Assembly (NCBI GenBank): GCA_001466705.2
Contig: LATX02000195.1
Location: forward strand, 537,135-601,134
DNA: 64,000 nt
DNA from: Moniliophthora roreri
Taxonomy: Eukaryota > Basidiomycota > Agaricomycetes > Agaricales > Marasmiaceae
Direction of reading: 5' to 3'
Of the stretch, positions 24,511-35,738 are shown in pieces. Made by a program: the position numbers and the translations under genes. Under the pieces are notes generated by a model. That model ran no database searches and was not told the origin of the DNA. It saw nothing but the letters and a program-made list of their open reading frames with translations. Positions within the stretch are counted from its first letter, which is position 1. Each line of letters starts with the position of its first letter.

Positions 24511-25060
24511 AATTGCTTGAAAGTTCTCCGCGGTACTTCATAGCCCCCGCATTCAAGGACACTTTCGGAATCTCACCTCATGGTTTATCCTCCGACGTTT
24601 CTCCAAGTTCGACGTCCGTCTAGCGTTATCGTCCAGAGCATGCTACCCAAGACCTCAGTGGCAGTGGGTCCCAATGACGATATGAACAACTTGGACATCG
24701 TGAATAGCTATCTCGCTTCCTCGCGGGATTCCGATGACCATGACGAGCAGCTCAGCCAACGGTCATTGAAGGATGGGATCTCGTCATGGTATGGGGTTCA
24801 TGCTAGCTGCAGCCACAGCCAACAGGGCCAAAGATTGTATGTAAATCACCTCCGTTCATGTATCGTGTATAAACCAGAACTGCTCATTACTTCGCCGGTC
24901 AGTTTTTGCAGGAGGTACAAGGAACGTGATGTTTAAAAATTTTGAGGTAATAGGTGTCGCACCCTTTGTAGAGATGATGGGGTAAAAAAGTCCAAGGATT
25001 GTTGCACTTTATACTACATATATATACTTATTATATACATGTTCCACGAAAACAAAATCA
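24511..25060 (+). repeat. Zn2Cys6 3' end remnant plus array tail
   Basis: Begins with the last eleven codons of the regulator family and continues as the array tail also seen at 11,818-12,250. A fossil frame (VAVGPNDDMNNLDIVNSYLAS) is visible. It ends beside the stop of FunK1 copy D, the same arrangement as in the first unit. Confidence 0.65.
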
Positions 25061-25070
25061 TCAATCATAT

Positions 25071-27652
25071 CTACCTCTTACTCTGTCTAATGCGCTTGCC
25101 TTCCCTTGTGGACAAATCACCAGTAACTTCCTCGGCAGCTCGCTTCTTAGACATACCACCGTCCTCCTGGATTGTTCGCTCCACATTCGGAACCACGTAC
25201 TCCGACATATCGAACATCTCACCCAACCAAAATCGCTTCTCTTCGCTGCCTGCAAGCGTTGCCGCGTAAGATTGCAATCGTTTGTATGGTTTGGCGGAAA
25301 ACTTGGCAGTTGTCGACTCTGGTAATGCCTCTACTCGCTGATACTCTACCCGCAACAGTCTGGAGACGACGATGGCGAATCGCATAGTGACAACAAACTG
25401 CTTCGGGACCGAAGATAGATACTGCGAATGGATGGATTCGTTACCCTTCAGAAACTCGATGCGACGGCCGAAATAAAAGTTGGAGAACGAGGGAAACAGC
25501 TCGTGAAATGTGTGCATGCGATGGCTGATGATTCGTTCGTTGACGTCGTTACCCGCGTTGACTTCGACCATGTCATTCACTGGGTGCATGATGAGAAGGA
25601 AATACACGAGAATCCAAAACAGGGACTCTAGGTCGTGAAGGAAGTTGTATTGAACGGGAGCCCGCGTATCTGGACGAGCCCCCCTTCTCTTGAGCATGGA
25701 TACGAAGTTCTCATCATCGGACTTCGAGTCCGAGTCCGAGTCCGTTGGTTCCTGCGGAAGAAAGAGGTAATGTCCCATCCATATTTCCAAAGCCATGAAA
25801 TAAGGTGTTCCCTGGTCAAGCCCATGAGTTGTTACGCAAAAAGAAAACTCAACGGAGTACACACCGTTTTGATATCTTGCGGAGACTCAGAACTCGCACT
25901 GACCTTCCTGGCGTATTCAAGGTCAGTTATTTTGCACCTGAGTTCACCGTCTACTTCTGAAACCAACAGATTGCCTGTGCTGATGTCTCTGTGCACCATC
26001 CCAGCAGAGAACATGATCGAAAGCCCTGGACAGCTGTTAGAGATCAGTGGTTCACATACTATTAGATCTCACCAGTACTGGCTTTCCCGATACACACTAT
26101 TACTGTTCTTAGGTTGCGGACATCTTGGAGTGGGCATCCAGCATCCTCCATCACAATACGATGGTGAGCCTTGTTGCCGTAGTGCTCTCGTGAGAGCATT
26201 TGGATGTCCTGGGTCTGAGCTCGGTGACCAGATGGAAGACTGCCTACGGAGTTCGACATGTGCGAGCCAGTCAAGGATGGGGAAGTAGGGTACCGAGTCG
26301 TAATAAGTTTGAGGACAAACGTGTTCCTCGCGCAGGACAGGTCGTTTCCTCTGAGAAAGTTGGTAGAGTTGTCGTCAACGAACACTCTCGGATTCGTCAT
26401 CGAAGGAACCTTCACGATTTCGCAGTGCTTGATGGCCACAAAATGCTTCTCGAAATCTGTGGCATCCANGATACGTTAGAGTCCATCGAGAATGACAATC
26501 ATTCTTACCTTCTGCAAATCGAGACTTTCGGTTACGAAGATGTGCGACCTTGAGCAGAACCAAAACCTCGTATCGGTATGTTCTATTGTCAAACCATACG
26601 CAAATCTACGAGTAGGATCGGATCCCATGAGGTGGTTAATATTGCCGATAAGTTTGGAGATGTTCTACGTGTCGAACCTGAATGAGTAATTTAGCGAACG
26701 ACAAATGATAAAAGCACTCACATCGTCTGTATCGCTGTCGTTAACGACCTTTTTGAATTCTCCTGTCATCACAATATCACATTCAAACTGTTCTTTCCCT
26801 GCCTGGTCTCCAACAGCAATGGTGTCGACAAGTAACGCGTTGATATCGGCACTGTAACCACCATGTGCACCCTCAGACTTGAGACCCTTACTAGGGGTAC
26901 TGGAGAATGTGATAAGGGGTTGTTTTCCAGTCGCTTCCTGTGTGTGCTCGAGAACCTTGTTGAATTTGCCAGCGAGCGGTTTATAGAGCTCGTTCTCGGT
27001 AACAACGGACTGACGCGTGGAAATTTGACCCTCCTCCTGCACAGGGTCGAGTGCTGGCGTACCCTGCCCTTGACCATTCTGCTCAGCCTGTCCCTGTACT
27101 GGCACCCGCTGGGGCTTCGCCTTGTCGAACTTGAACCCCAACCAACCTTCATCCGACAACTCTCCGTCCTTCTTGAGCGCATCGTAGACTTGTTCGAGTT
27201 TCGCATTGTCTACGCATGGCAGCACGGCAGTCTTGAACTGGTCGAATGAAACCTCTGGAATGCTGGGACCAAGGTCATGCAAGGCCTGATTCCTGACTTC
27301 CTCCATTTGGACGTTCTCGTTTGACTATGTGGTGTCTGCAGTAACTTATACACCATAGTATTTAAACTCAGCGAGCCACAGCAACGTGTAAGGAGAAAGA
27401 GGACAATGGTGGTGAACGAATCAGGGTAGAACTTACCGCATAAGGCATCAACGTTAACCTTTTCCAAACATACGCGACTGTCGATTTGTTCATGTCCGCC
27501 CTGTGAGAGTCCTCTGACTCGGAGTCTGAGTAGCCTCTGAGTGTGAAGCTTTGAGCTTCAAGAGTAGGGCCGGTGGCTGTGTCTGAAAACTTCTGAAGCG
27601 AACTCCGACGTCGAGTGGATCTCCAGCACACAATATCGTCGTTCTTGACCAC
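25071..27652 (-). CDS. FunK1 fungal-type protein kinase, copy D (one internal gap)
   Basis: Exons 27652-27437 (start uncertain), 27324-26722, 26664-26509, an exon ending at 26073, 26025-25865 and 25811-25071. Splice sites and phases equal those of copies A and B. The N at 26469 replaces about 370 bp: the 5' half of the exon that begins MALGSASKEQLGFD in the others, together with the preceding intron end. Catalytic loop HRDISTGN, ITDLEYARK and GTPYFMALE are intact, as is the C-terminal RFWLGEMFDMSEYV. The first exon contains SDTATGPTLEAQ and a Ser/Asp/Glu-rich stretch. Probably a functional gene with an assembly gap. Confidence 0.8.
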
Positions 27653-27659
27653 TATTTTT

Positions 27660-28340
27660 GGTCAGGAATCTTGTGCTGCCCCTAGTAGCTCTAGTAGTGC
27701 TGTAAAAACCTCAAAACGAGTCATCCGACGCCATATCAAGTCACGAAGTGGATGTGCAACTTGCAAATGAGGACGTATCAAAGTAAATATCAGGCATAGT
27801 TTCGCTCTTTACCATGCTTACCTGTGTACCAGTGCGATGAAGCAGAACCACAATGTAACAACTGCTACGTGCGAGAGCTCGACTGCATTTGGAAGAACAA
27901 GGCGAAAAGCACAAATGTAGCACTCGTTACAGTGTTGCTCGCTAAACCTCTCAGCACCATTGAACACCCGTATCCTTGGACACCACCTCCCTCCAATTAA
28001 TCTAGCATGTTACCACGGCAAGCTCGGCGACTTATTGTTCTGACCATGAATACACCGCTGCGACCGTCATCGCCGTTCCCCAACTATCATGGTTCAAATA
28101 TCACCTTTTACACGCCATGTTATCGGGTACGGCGCTTTACCTCGGCTGACTCTACCCAAACGACCTCTAACGGATAACATTTGCATCAACACATTGCAAA
28201 GCTGCGATAGATGCTCTCCCTGGCGCTATGAACCCTGACGCCAGGCTCATATCCATAGGGTTCTTCTCAATGTACACCATCTCATCTTCAGTGAAAACAT
28301 CTTTTTTAATTGATGACGTCGCTCCACAACGTCTGGTCAT
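27660..28340 (+). pseudogene. Zn2Cys6 regulator pseudogene, array copy 2
   Basis: Starts in the SPSSSSAVKTSKR part of exon 1, with no ATG: the FunK1 copy D upstream sequence is fused directly to it. In the zinc cluster CATCK is followed by TGA where the intact gene has CGA (Arg). The exon 2 half (CDEAEPQCNNC) is preserved, but several stops and indels follow. The copy ends at about 28340, where the sequence jumps to the array tail, removing the C-terminal 60%. Confidence 0.75.
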
Positions 28341-28696
28341 CTCTGAGGAGGATTCCGATGACCATGACGAGCAGCTCAGTTAACGATCATCGAAGGATGG
28401 GATCTCGTCATGGTATGGGGTTCACGCTAGCTGCAGCCACAGCCAACAGGGCCAAAGATTGTATGTAAATCACCTCCGTTCATGTATCGTGTATAAATTA
28501 GAACTGCTCATTACTTCGCCGGTCGGTTTTTGCGGGAGGAATAAGGAACGTGATGGCTAAAGACTTTTGGAGTAATGGGTGTCGCACCCTGTGTAGAGAT
28601 GATGGGGTAAAAAAGTCCAAGGATTGTTGCACTTTATACTACATATAGGGTATATATACTTATTATATGCATGTTCCACGAAAACAAAATCATCAA
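28341..28696 (+). repeat. Array tail repeat
   Basis: Same tail as at 11,818 and 24,560, ending at the N at 28697. In units 1 and 2 this tail is followed directly by the 3' end of a FunK1 gene, so a kinase copy is expected in the gap. Confidence 0.65.
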
Positions 28697-28697
28697 N

Positions 28698-28910
28698 TCT
28701 CTCTGACTCGGGGTCTGAGTAGCCTCTGAGTGTGAAGCTTTGAGCTTCAAGAGTAGGGCCGGTGGCTGTGTCTGAGAACTTCTGGAATCTGAAGCGAACG
28801 ATCATCATGGCGAACCTCAGGCGTACCGCGAAATTCGACATCGAGTGGATCCCCAACGACTTGCCTGCATACAATATCGTCGTTCTTGACCACTATTTTT
28901 GGTCAGGAAT
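28698..28910 (-). pseudogene. FunK1 5' exon and flank only
   Basis: Minus-strand sequence matching the first exon and upstream region of copy D (SDTATGPTLEAQSFTLRGYSD). It starts at the N at 28697 and runs into the following Zn2Cys6 copy. The body of the kinase is absent from the assembly, presumably hidden in the gap. Confidence 0.65.
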
Positions 28911-30077
28911 CTTGTGCTGCCCCTAGTAGCCCTAGTAGTGCTGCAAAATCCTCCAAACGAGATATCCGACGCCATGTCAAATCTCGAATTGGATGTGCAA
29001 CTTGCTAACGAAGACGTATCAAAGTAGGCATCGGGCACCTGTGTACCAGTGCGACGAGGCATAACCAGAATGTAACAACTGCTGCGTGCGATTTCGATTG
29101 TGTTTGTGTTTGGAAGAGCAAGGCGAAAAGCACAAACGTAGCACTCGCTACAGGGTTGCTCGCTAAACCTCTCTCAGCACCAACACCCTTAGACACCACC
29201 TCCCTCTAATTAATCCACCATTTTACTATGGCAACCTTGGGGACCTATTGTTCTGACCTTGAATACGCCGCCGCGGCCGCCATCACCGTTCCTCAATTAT
29301 CATGGTCCAACTCACACCTTTCATACGATTATCGAGTACGGCGCTTCACCTCGGCCGACTCTACCCAAACGACCTCCAAAGGATAACACTTGCATCGACA
29401 TATCGCAAAGCCGCGATAGATGCTCTCCCTGACGCTATGAACACTGACGCGAGTTCATATCCATTCCCAAGAAGAGTTACATGTGGTAGAGTAGTAGTGA
29501 TAGCAGGAGTGCAGAAAACTTTTTTTTATTGGTAACGTCGCTCCACAACGTCTGGTCATCCTTGAAGATTCGCGGTCATGCGTACGCAAATCCGAGTTTG
29601 GAGGATTTCAATCCGTTCATTACCGGTGCGCGTTATGTTTCTGGGTTAGAATCGGTGGAGGTTCTGGAGCTCATACGGCAGATATATGATATTGATTTTT
29701 CGGAGTCCCAAGTCGTAGGCATGGATATAGGATTAGACTCGGAGGAACTATTGGATCCGGGGGTGAAGGAGGCTTATAGGTGGAAGCGTTACCTGCTCAG
29801 TCGGATAGATTTGGAAGCCAAGAGTGCAGTTGTCTGGCCGGCGCTTTGTGGAAAATGGTTCTTGGCGTTATTGAATGAGAGGAGACAGAGGGCACTGGTG
29901 GTGCTATGTTTTTATCTGATAGTGTTGAGAGATGTGAGTGAGAGGTGTTGGTGGGCTAGTGATGTTGGAAGGTGTATGGGGTATGTGTATGGGTTGTTGG
30001 ATTCTGGGTGGAGAGATTGGTTGAATGAGGCGCTTATCGGGGTGAACTGCTTGAAAGTTCTCCACAGGACTTCATAA
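28911..30077 (+). pseudogene. Zn2Cys6 regulator pseudogene, array copy 3
   Basis: Again fused to the FunK1 5' flank, without ATG. The zinc cluster has TAA inside (CATC then stop), and the second half is altered. A block at 29465-29511 is the unreversed complement of the intact gene. From 29529 a clean frame of 182 codons encodes the C-terminal half (SLHNVWSSLKIRGHAYANPS to the end), with an internal in-frame deletion before YLLSRIDLEAKS. No functional protein is expected. Confidence 0.75.
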
Positions 30078-30644
30078 CCCCCGCATTCAAAGGATACCCT
30101 TCCGAATCTCACCTCATGAATTTTCTTCCGACGTTTCTCCAAGTTCGACGTCCGTCTAACGTTATCGTCCAGAGCATGCTACCCAAAACCTCAGTGGCGG
30201 TGGGGGCCCCAATGACGATATGAACGACTGGGACGTCGTTAATAGCTATCTCGCTTCTTCGCAGGATTCCGATGACTATGACGAGCAACTCAGCTAACGG
30301 TCATTGAAGGATGGGATCTCGTCATGGTATGGGGTTCATGCTAGCTACAGCCACAGCCAACAGGGCCAAAGAGTACTACTCGTCTATACTTTTGCTTCAT
30401 GATTTATGGCACGCTTGTCGTGCTTTTCATTCCTCTATTTTGACGTTCCTTGGATAATCGTATGTAAGTTACTTCCGTTCATGTATCGTGTATAAGCTAG
30501 AACTGCTCACTCCTTCGCCAGTCAGTCTTCGCGGGAGAAACAAGGAACGTGATGGCTAAAAATTTTGGAGTAATGCGTATCGTACCCTTTGTAGAGATGA
30601 TGGGGTAAAAAAGTCCAGGCATTGTTGCATACTATACTACAAAG
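30078..30644 (+). repeat. Array tail repeat
   Basis: Tail following Zn2Cys6 copy 3; ends at the N at 30645. Contains the 30564-30618 stretch whose paralogue at 31547-31601 is its unreversed complement. Confidence 0.6.
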
Positions 30645-30645
30645 N

Positions 30646-31690
30646 TCTGGAGCTCATACGGCAGATATATGATATTGATTTTTCGGAGTCCCAAGTCGTA
30701 GGCATGGATATAGGATTAGACTCGGAGGAACTATTGGATCCGGGGGTGAAGGAGGCTTATAGGTGGAAGCGTTACCTGCTCAGTCGGATAGATTTGGAAG
30801 CCAAGAGTGCAGTTGTCTGGCCGGCGCTTTGTGGGAAATGATTTTTGGCGTTGTTGAATGAGAGGAGACAAAGGGCACTGGTGGTGCTGTGTTTTTATCT
30901 GATAGTGTTGAGAGATGTGAGTGAGAGGTGTTGGTGGGCTAGTGATGTTGGAAGGTGTATGGGGTATGTGTATGGGTTGTTGGATTCTGGGTGGAGAGAT
31001 TGGTTGAATGAGGCGCTTATCGAGGTGAACTGCTTGAAAGTTCTCCACAGGACTTCATAACCCCCGCATTCAAAGGATACCCTTCCGAATCTCACCTCAT
31101 GAATTTTCTTCCGACGTTTCTCCAAGTTCGACGTCCGTCTAACGTTATCGTCCAGAGCATGCTACCCAAAACCTCAGTGGCGGTGGGGGCCCCAATGACG
31201 ATATGAACGACTGGGACGTCGTTAATAGCTATCTCGCTTCTTCGCAGGATTCCGATGACTATGACGAGCAACTCAGCTAACGGTCATTGAAGGATGGGAT
31301 CTCGTCATGGTATGGGGTTCATGCTAGCTACAGCCACAGCCAACAGGGCCAAAGAGTACTACTCGTCTATACTTTTGCTTCATGATTTATGGCACGCTTG
31401 TCGTGCTTTTCATTCCTCTATTTTGACGTTCCTTGGATAATCGTATGTAAGTTACTTCCGTTCATGTATCGTGTATAAGCTAGAACTGCTCACTCCTTCG
31501 CCAGTCAGTCTTCGCGGGAGAAACAAGGAACGTGATGGCTAAAAATAAACCTCATTACGCATAGCATGGGAAACATCTCTACTACCCCATTTTTTCAGGT
31601 CACATTGTTGCATACTATACTACAAAGACGGTATACTTATATACATGTTCCATGGAGACTAAAATCACCAAGCATATCTACTTCTCACTC
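30646..31690 (+). repeat. Near-identical repeat of 29663-30644 (Zn2Cys6 3' end plus tail)
   Basis: Begins at position 29663 of the previous copy and runs to 31627 before new sequence follows. The regulator part (to 31060) has a stop at TGA in GKW to GK-stop; the tail includes the anomalous block 31547-31601. A few substitutions separate the copies, so they are either alleles placed in series at the N or a recent duplication. Confidence 0.7.
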
Positions 31691-32353
31691 TGTTTACTGC
31701 ACTTGCCTTCCCTCGTGGACGAACCACCGGTAACTTGCTCGTTGACGACAACTCTACCAACTTCCTCAGAGCAAATGACCTGTCCAGCCCGAGGAAGAAG
31801 TTTGTCCTCAAACTGATTACGATTCAATACGCTAAAAGACCTTCCCGATCCTTGGCTGGTTTGCAGATGTCAGACTCTACAGGCAGTCTTCCAATTGGTC
31901 ACCGAGCTCAGACCCACGACATACGTATGCTTTCACGAGAGCATTACGGCAACAAGGCTCACCATCGTATTGTGATGGAGGATGCCGGATGCCCACTTCA
32001 AGATGTCCGCAACCTAAGAACGGTAGTAACGTGTATTGGGAAAGCCAGTACTGGTAAGCTCTAATCTTATGTAAAACACTCGTCTCTAACAACTGTCCAG
32101 GGCTTTCGATCATGTTCTCTGCTGGGATGGTGCACAGAGACATCAGCACAGGCAATCTGTTGGTTTCAGAAGTAGAAGGTGAACTCAGGTGCAAAATCAC
32201 TGATCTCGAGTACGCCAAGAAGGTCGGTGCGAGTTCTCAGTCTCCGCAAGATATCAAAACGGTGCGTAGTACGTTGAGTTTTCCTATTGTGTATTAACTC
32301 ATGCGCTTGACCAGGGAACACCTTATTTCATGGCTTTGGAAATATGGATGGGA
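31691..32353 (+). pseudogene. FunK1 fragment E, inverted chimera
   Basis: The first 50 bp are the 3' end of a FunK1 gene on the minus strand. At about 31,737 (shared pentamer GCTCG) the sequence switches to the plus strand in the middle of the kinase, at LVDDNSTNFLRANDLSS, and continues through HRDISTGN to GTPYFMALEIWMG before the N at 32354. Introns are retained, so it is DNA-level rearrangement and not retrocopying. No N-terminus or C-terminus. Confidence 0.75.
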
Positions 32354-32642
32354 NTGGCACGCTTGTCGTGCTTTTCATTCCTCTATTTTGACGTTCCTTG
32401 GATAATCGTATGTAAGTTACTTCCGTTCATGTATCGTGTATAAGCTAGAACTGCTCACTCCTTCGCCAGTCAGTCTTCGCGGGAGAAACAAGGAACGTGA
32501 TGGCTAAAAATTTTGGAGTAATGCGTATCGTACCCTTTGTAGAGATGATGGGGTAAAAAAGTCCAGGCATTGTTGCATACTATACTACAAAGACGGTATA
32601 CTTATATACATGTTCCACGGAGACTAAAATCACCAAGCATAT

Positions 32643-35088
32643 CTACTTCTCACTCTGTTTACTGCGCTTGCCTTCCCTCGTGGACGAACCACCGGTAACT
32701 TGCTCAGCAGCTCGCTTTTTAGACACGCCACCGACCTCCTGAATTGTTCGCTCCACAACTGGAACCACGTGCTCCGACATATCGAACATGTCACCCAACC
32801 AAAATCGCTTCTCCTCGCTGCCTGCAAGCGTTGCCGCGGAGAGTTGCAATTCTTGGTATAGCGTGGCGGAAAATTTATCAGTTGCGGAATCTGGTAATGC
32901 TTCTACTCGCTGGTATTCCACCCGCAACAGGCTGGAAACAACAATGGCGAATCGCATGGTGACAACAAACTGCCCCGGGACCGAAGACATATACTGCGAC
33001 TGGACGTATTCGTTACCCTTCAGGAACTCGACGCGACGGCTGAAATCAAAGTTGGAGAACGAGGGGAACAGCTCGTGAAATGTGTGCATGCGATGGCTGA
33101 TGACTAGTTCATTGACGTTATTACCCGCGTTGACCTCGCCATCTGTCCCGACCTTGCCATCTGCCCCGGCCTCGCCATTCGTGCCGACCTGGTCATCCGC
33201 TGGGTGCATGATCAGGAGAAAGTACATGAGAATCCAAAAGAGTGACTCTAGGTCGTGAAGGTAGTTGTATCGAACAGGAGCCGACGTGCCCTGGCGAGCA
33301 TCCATACCCTCGAGCATGGATAGGAAGGCGGAACCCCTGAGAATCTCGTTCTTTGGTCTCTCGGGACGAAAGAGGTAATGTCCCATCCATATTTCCAAAG
33401 CCATGAAATAAGGTGTTCCCTGGTCAAGCGCATGAGTTAATACACAATAGGAAAACTCAACGTACTACGCACCGTTTTGATATCTTGCGGAGACTGAGAA
33501 CTCGCACCGACCTTCTTGGCGTACTCGAGATCAGTGATTTTGCACCCGAGTTCACCGTCTACTTCTGAAACCAACAGATTGCCTGTGCTGATGTCTCTAT
33601 GCACCATCCCAGCAGAGAACATGATCGAAAGCCCTGGACAGTTGTTAGAGACGAGTGTTTTACATAAGATTAGAGCTTACCAGTACTGGCTTTCCCAATA
33701 CACGTTACTACCGTTCTTAGGTTGCGGACATCTTGAAGTGGGCATCCGGCATCCTCCATTACGATACGATGGTGAGCCTTGTTGCCGTAATGCTCTCGTG
33801 AAAGCATACATATGTCGTGGGTCTGAGCTCGGTGACCAATTGGAAGACTGCCTGTAGAGTCCGACATCTGCGAACCAGCCAAGGATCGGGAAGGTCTTTT
33901 AGGGTATTGAATCGTAATCAGTTTAAGGACAAACTTCTTCCTCGGGCTGGACAGGTCGTTTCCTCTGAGGAAGTTGGTAGAGTTGTCGTCAACGAGCTCG
34001 CTCGGATCCGTCATCGAAGGAACCTTCACAATTTCGCAGTGCTTGATGGCCACAAAGTGCTTCTCGAAATCTGCGGCATCCAGACCTTCGACAACGTGGA
34101 CCTTGTTGATATTGGCCTTCATATCCTCTTGGATTTCGAGCTCCGTTTTTGCTCCCTCTGGAAGCCATAAATCCTTCAGGACAAATACAGGGCCAATCAA
34201 CTCGTCGTTCACAACGCGTTGGACCTTGAACACACGATTCGCTCGACCCAATAAGAACTTGGCCTTGTAGATGTTAATGGCCTCCAAGGTTTCATACTCG
34301 ATCCCATTGATAGTGAACCGGTAACGCGTTTTAACCTTGCTACCACTGCTTCGCTTGACTCTCCGAACTGTGGGATCGAAACCGAGCTGTTCCTTGCTGG
34401 CAGATCCGAGAGCCATGACGAAGTAAATGACATCTTTGATGTTCTATGGCAATGCTATGTCAGAGAGCCCACCGAAAATGTCAATTATTCTTACCTTCTG
34501 CAAATCGAGACTTTCGGTTACGAAGATGTGCGACCTTGAGCAGAACCAAAACCTCGTATCGTTGTGCTCTATCGTCAAACCATACGCAAATCTGCGAGTA
34601 GGATCGGATCCCATGAGGTGGTTGATATTGCCGACGAGTTTGGAAATGTTCTACGTGTCGACCTGAATGAGTAATATAGCGAGCGACAAATGATAAAAAC
34701 ACTCACATCGTCTGTATCGCTGTCGTTAACGACCTTTTTGAATTCTCCTGTCATCACAATATCACATTCAAACTGTTCTTTCCCTGCTTGGTCTCCAACA
34801 GCAGTGGTGTCGACAAGTAACGCGTTGATATCGGCGATGTAACCACCATGTGCACCCTCAGACTTGAGGCCTTTACTGGGGGTACTGGAGAATGTGATGA
34901 GTGGAGGCTTTCCAGTCGCTTCCTGTGTGTGCTCGAGAACCTTGTTGAATTTGCCAGCGAGCGGTTTATACAGCTCGTTCTCGGTAACAGCGGACTGACG
35001 CGTGGAATTCTGCCCTTCCTCCTGCACAGCGTCGAGCGTTGGCGTACCCTGCCCTTGGCCACTCTGCTCAGCTTGTCCCTGCACTGGC
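32643..35088 (-). pseudogene. FunK1 copy F, 5' part cut off by the 28-kb insertion
   Basis: Exons 33419-32643, 33633-33473, 34443-33681, 34650-34495 and the 3' part of exon 2 (34707 to 35088), all with splice sites and phases as in copy A. The kinase core is complete: HRDISTGN, ITDLEYAKK, GTPYFMALE and a Gly/Asp/Val-rich repeat after MHPADD. Exon 2 stops at 35088 in the codons for PVQGQAEQ; the missing 5' part of this exon, ending AKSQQVRHVLV, is found on the other side of the insertion at 63,335-63,566. F plus G therefore were one gene. It was otherwise intact when hit. Confidence 0.85.
35083..35088. repeat. Target-site duplication, left (ACTGGC)
   Basis: ACTGGC is present once in uninterrupted FunK1 copies (minus-strand view; 14778-14783 in copy A, complement at 17034-17039 in copy B). 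Here it precedes the left terminal repeat; ACTAGC follows the right one. Confidence 0.75.
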
Positions 35089-35115
35089 TATGACAACAGA
35101 TTTCATCGGAAATTC
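35089..35115 (+). repeat. Left terminal inverted repeat of the giant element
   Basis: 27 bp; differs from the reverse complement of 63308-63334 at three positions (6, 8 and 12 from the outer end). Confidence 0.8.
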
Positions 35116-35738
35116 GCTGTCCGACTGCCGACTGTTGGTTCCTGAAGTGATGTTACCAACTATGATCTCAAGTCTGACTTGGAGTTGGCCGACTTTTTAC
35201 TTACCAACTTCAGCTTTCCAACACAGACTCCAGCCAAAGGAACGTTACATCCTCATCCATGCCAGTTAATTGTGAATATATTCTCTTGAAACTCATTTAT
35301 CACCTTGTCAACCATGCCTCCCTCAGGCAGTTCCCTCACCAATCTTTATGGTGATCGGCATGGTTGTTATGGCCATCCTACTTAAAGCTTAAAGCCTAAG
35401 ACCAGGCCAATGCCCATCAGCCTGGTGAAACTGCCATGGGGCGATTATGAAACTCCAGTAGATAGTGAGTCCAACTACCTTGACTCATTTTGACAAAAAT
35501 GTGCTGGAACCTTCCAAGTAGGCCGACTCTGAATTGAAGATTACGACCATTTGGGAGATACAAACAAAGTCCCCCAGCACATATAAACTGTCGCATTTTT
35601 GTTCCGTAGCCTCTTCAAACCATAATACCCCCAAACTTATTATTTTTGCCCAGTCCTTCATTCTTTTCCAGCTATTCTAGATCACAGGTGAGGTTTGAAA
35701 GATCAAAACCTAGTCACTATCTAATGGGTTTTTAGGTT
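35116..35738. other. Left subterminal non-coding part of the giant element
   Basis: No supported gene. Contains GACTTGGAGTTGG-like motifs near 35,185-35,240 that resemble, in opposite orientation, motifs near 63,225-63,300. Promoter of the HECT-like gene probably lies in the right half. Confidence 0.45.

Noticed and set aside
29465..31601. Complement blocks as ordinary inversions
   Set aside because: Reverse-complementing the blocks does not match the paralogues; only complementing without reversing gives exact identity.
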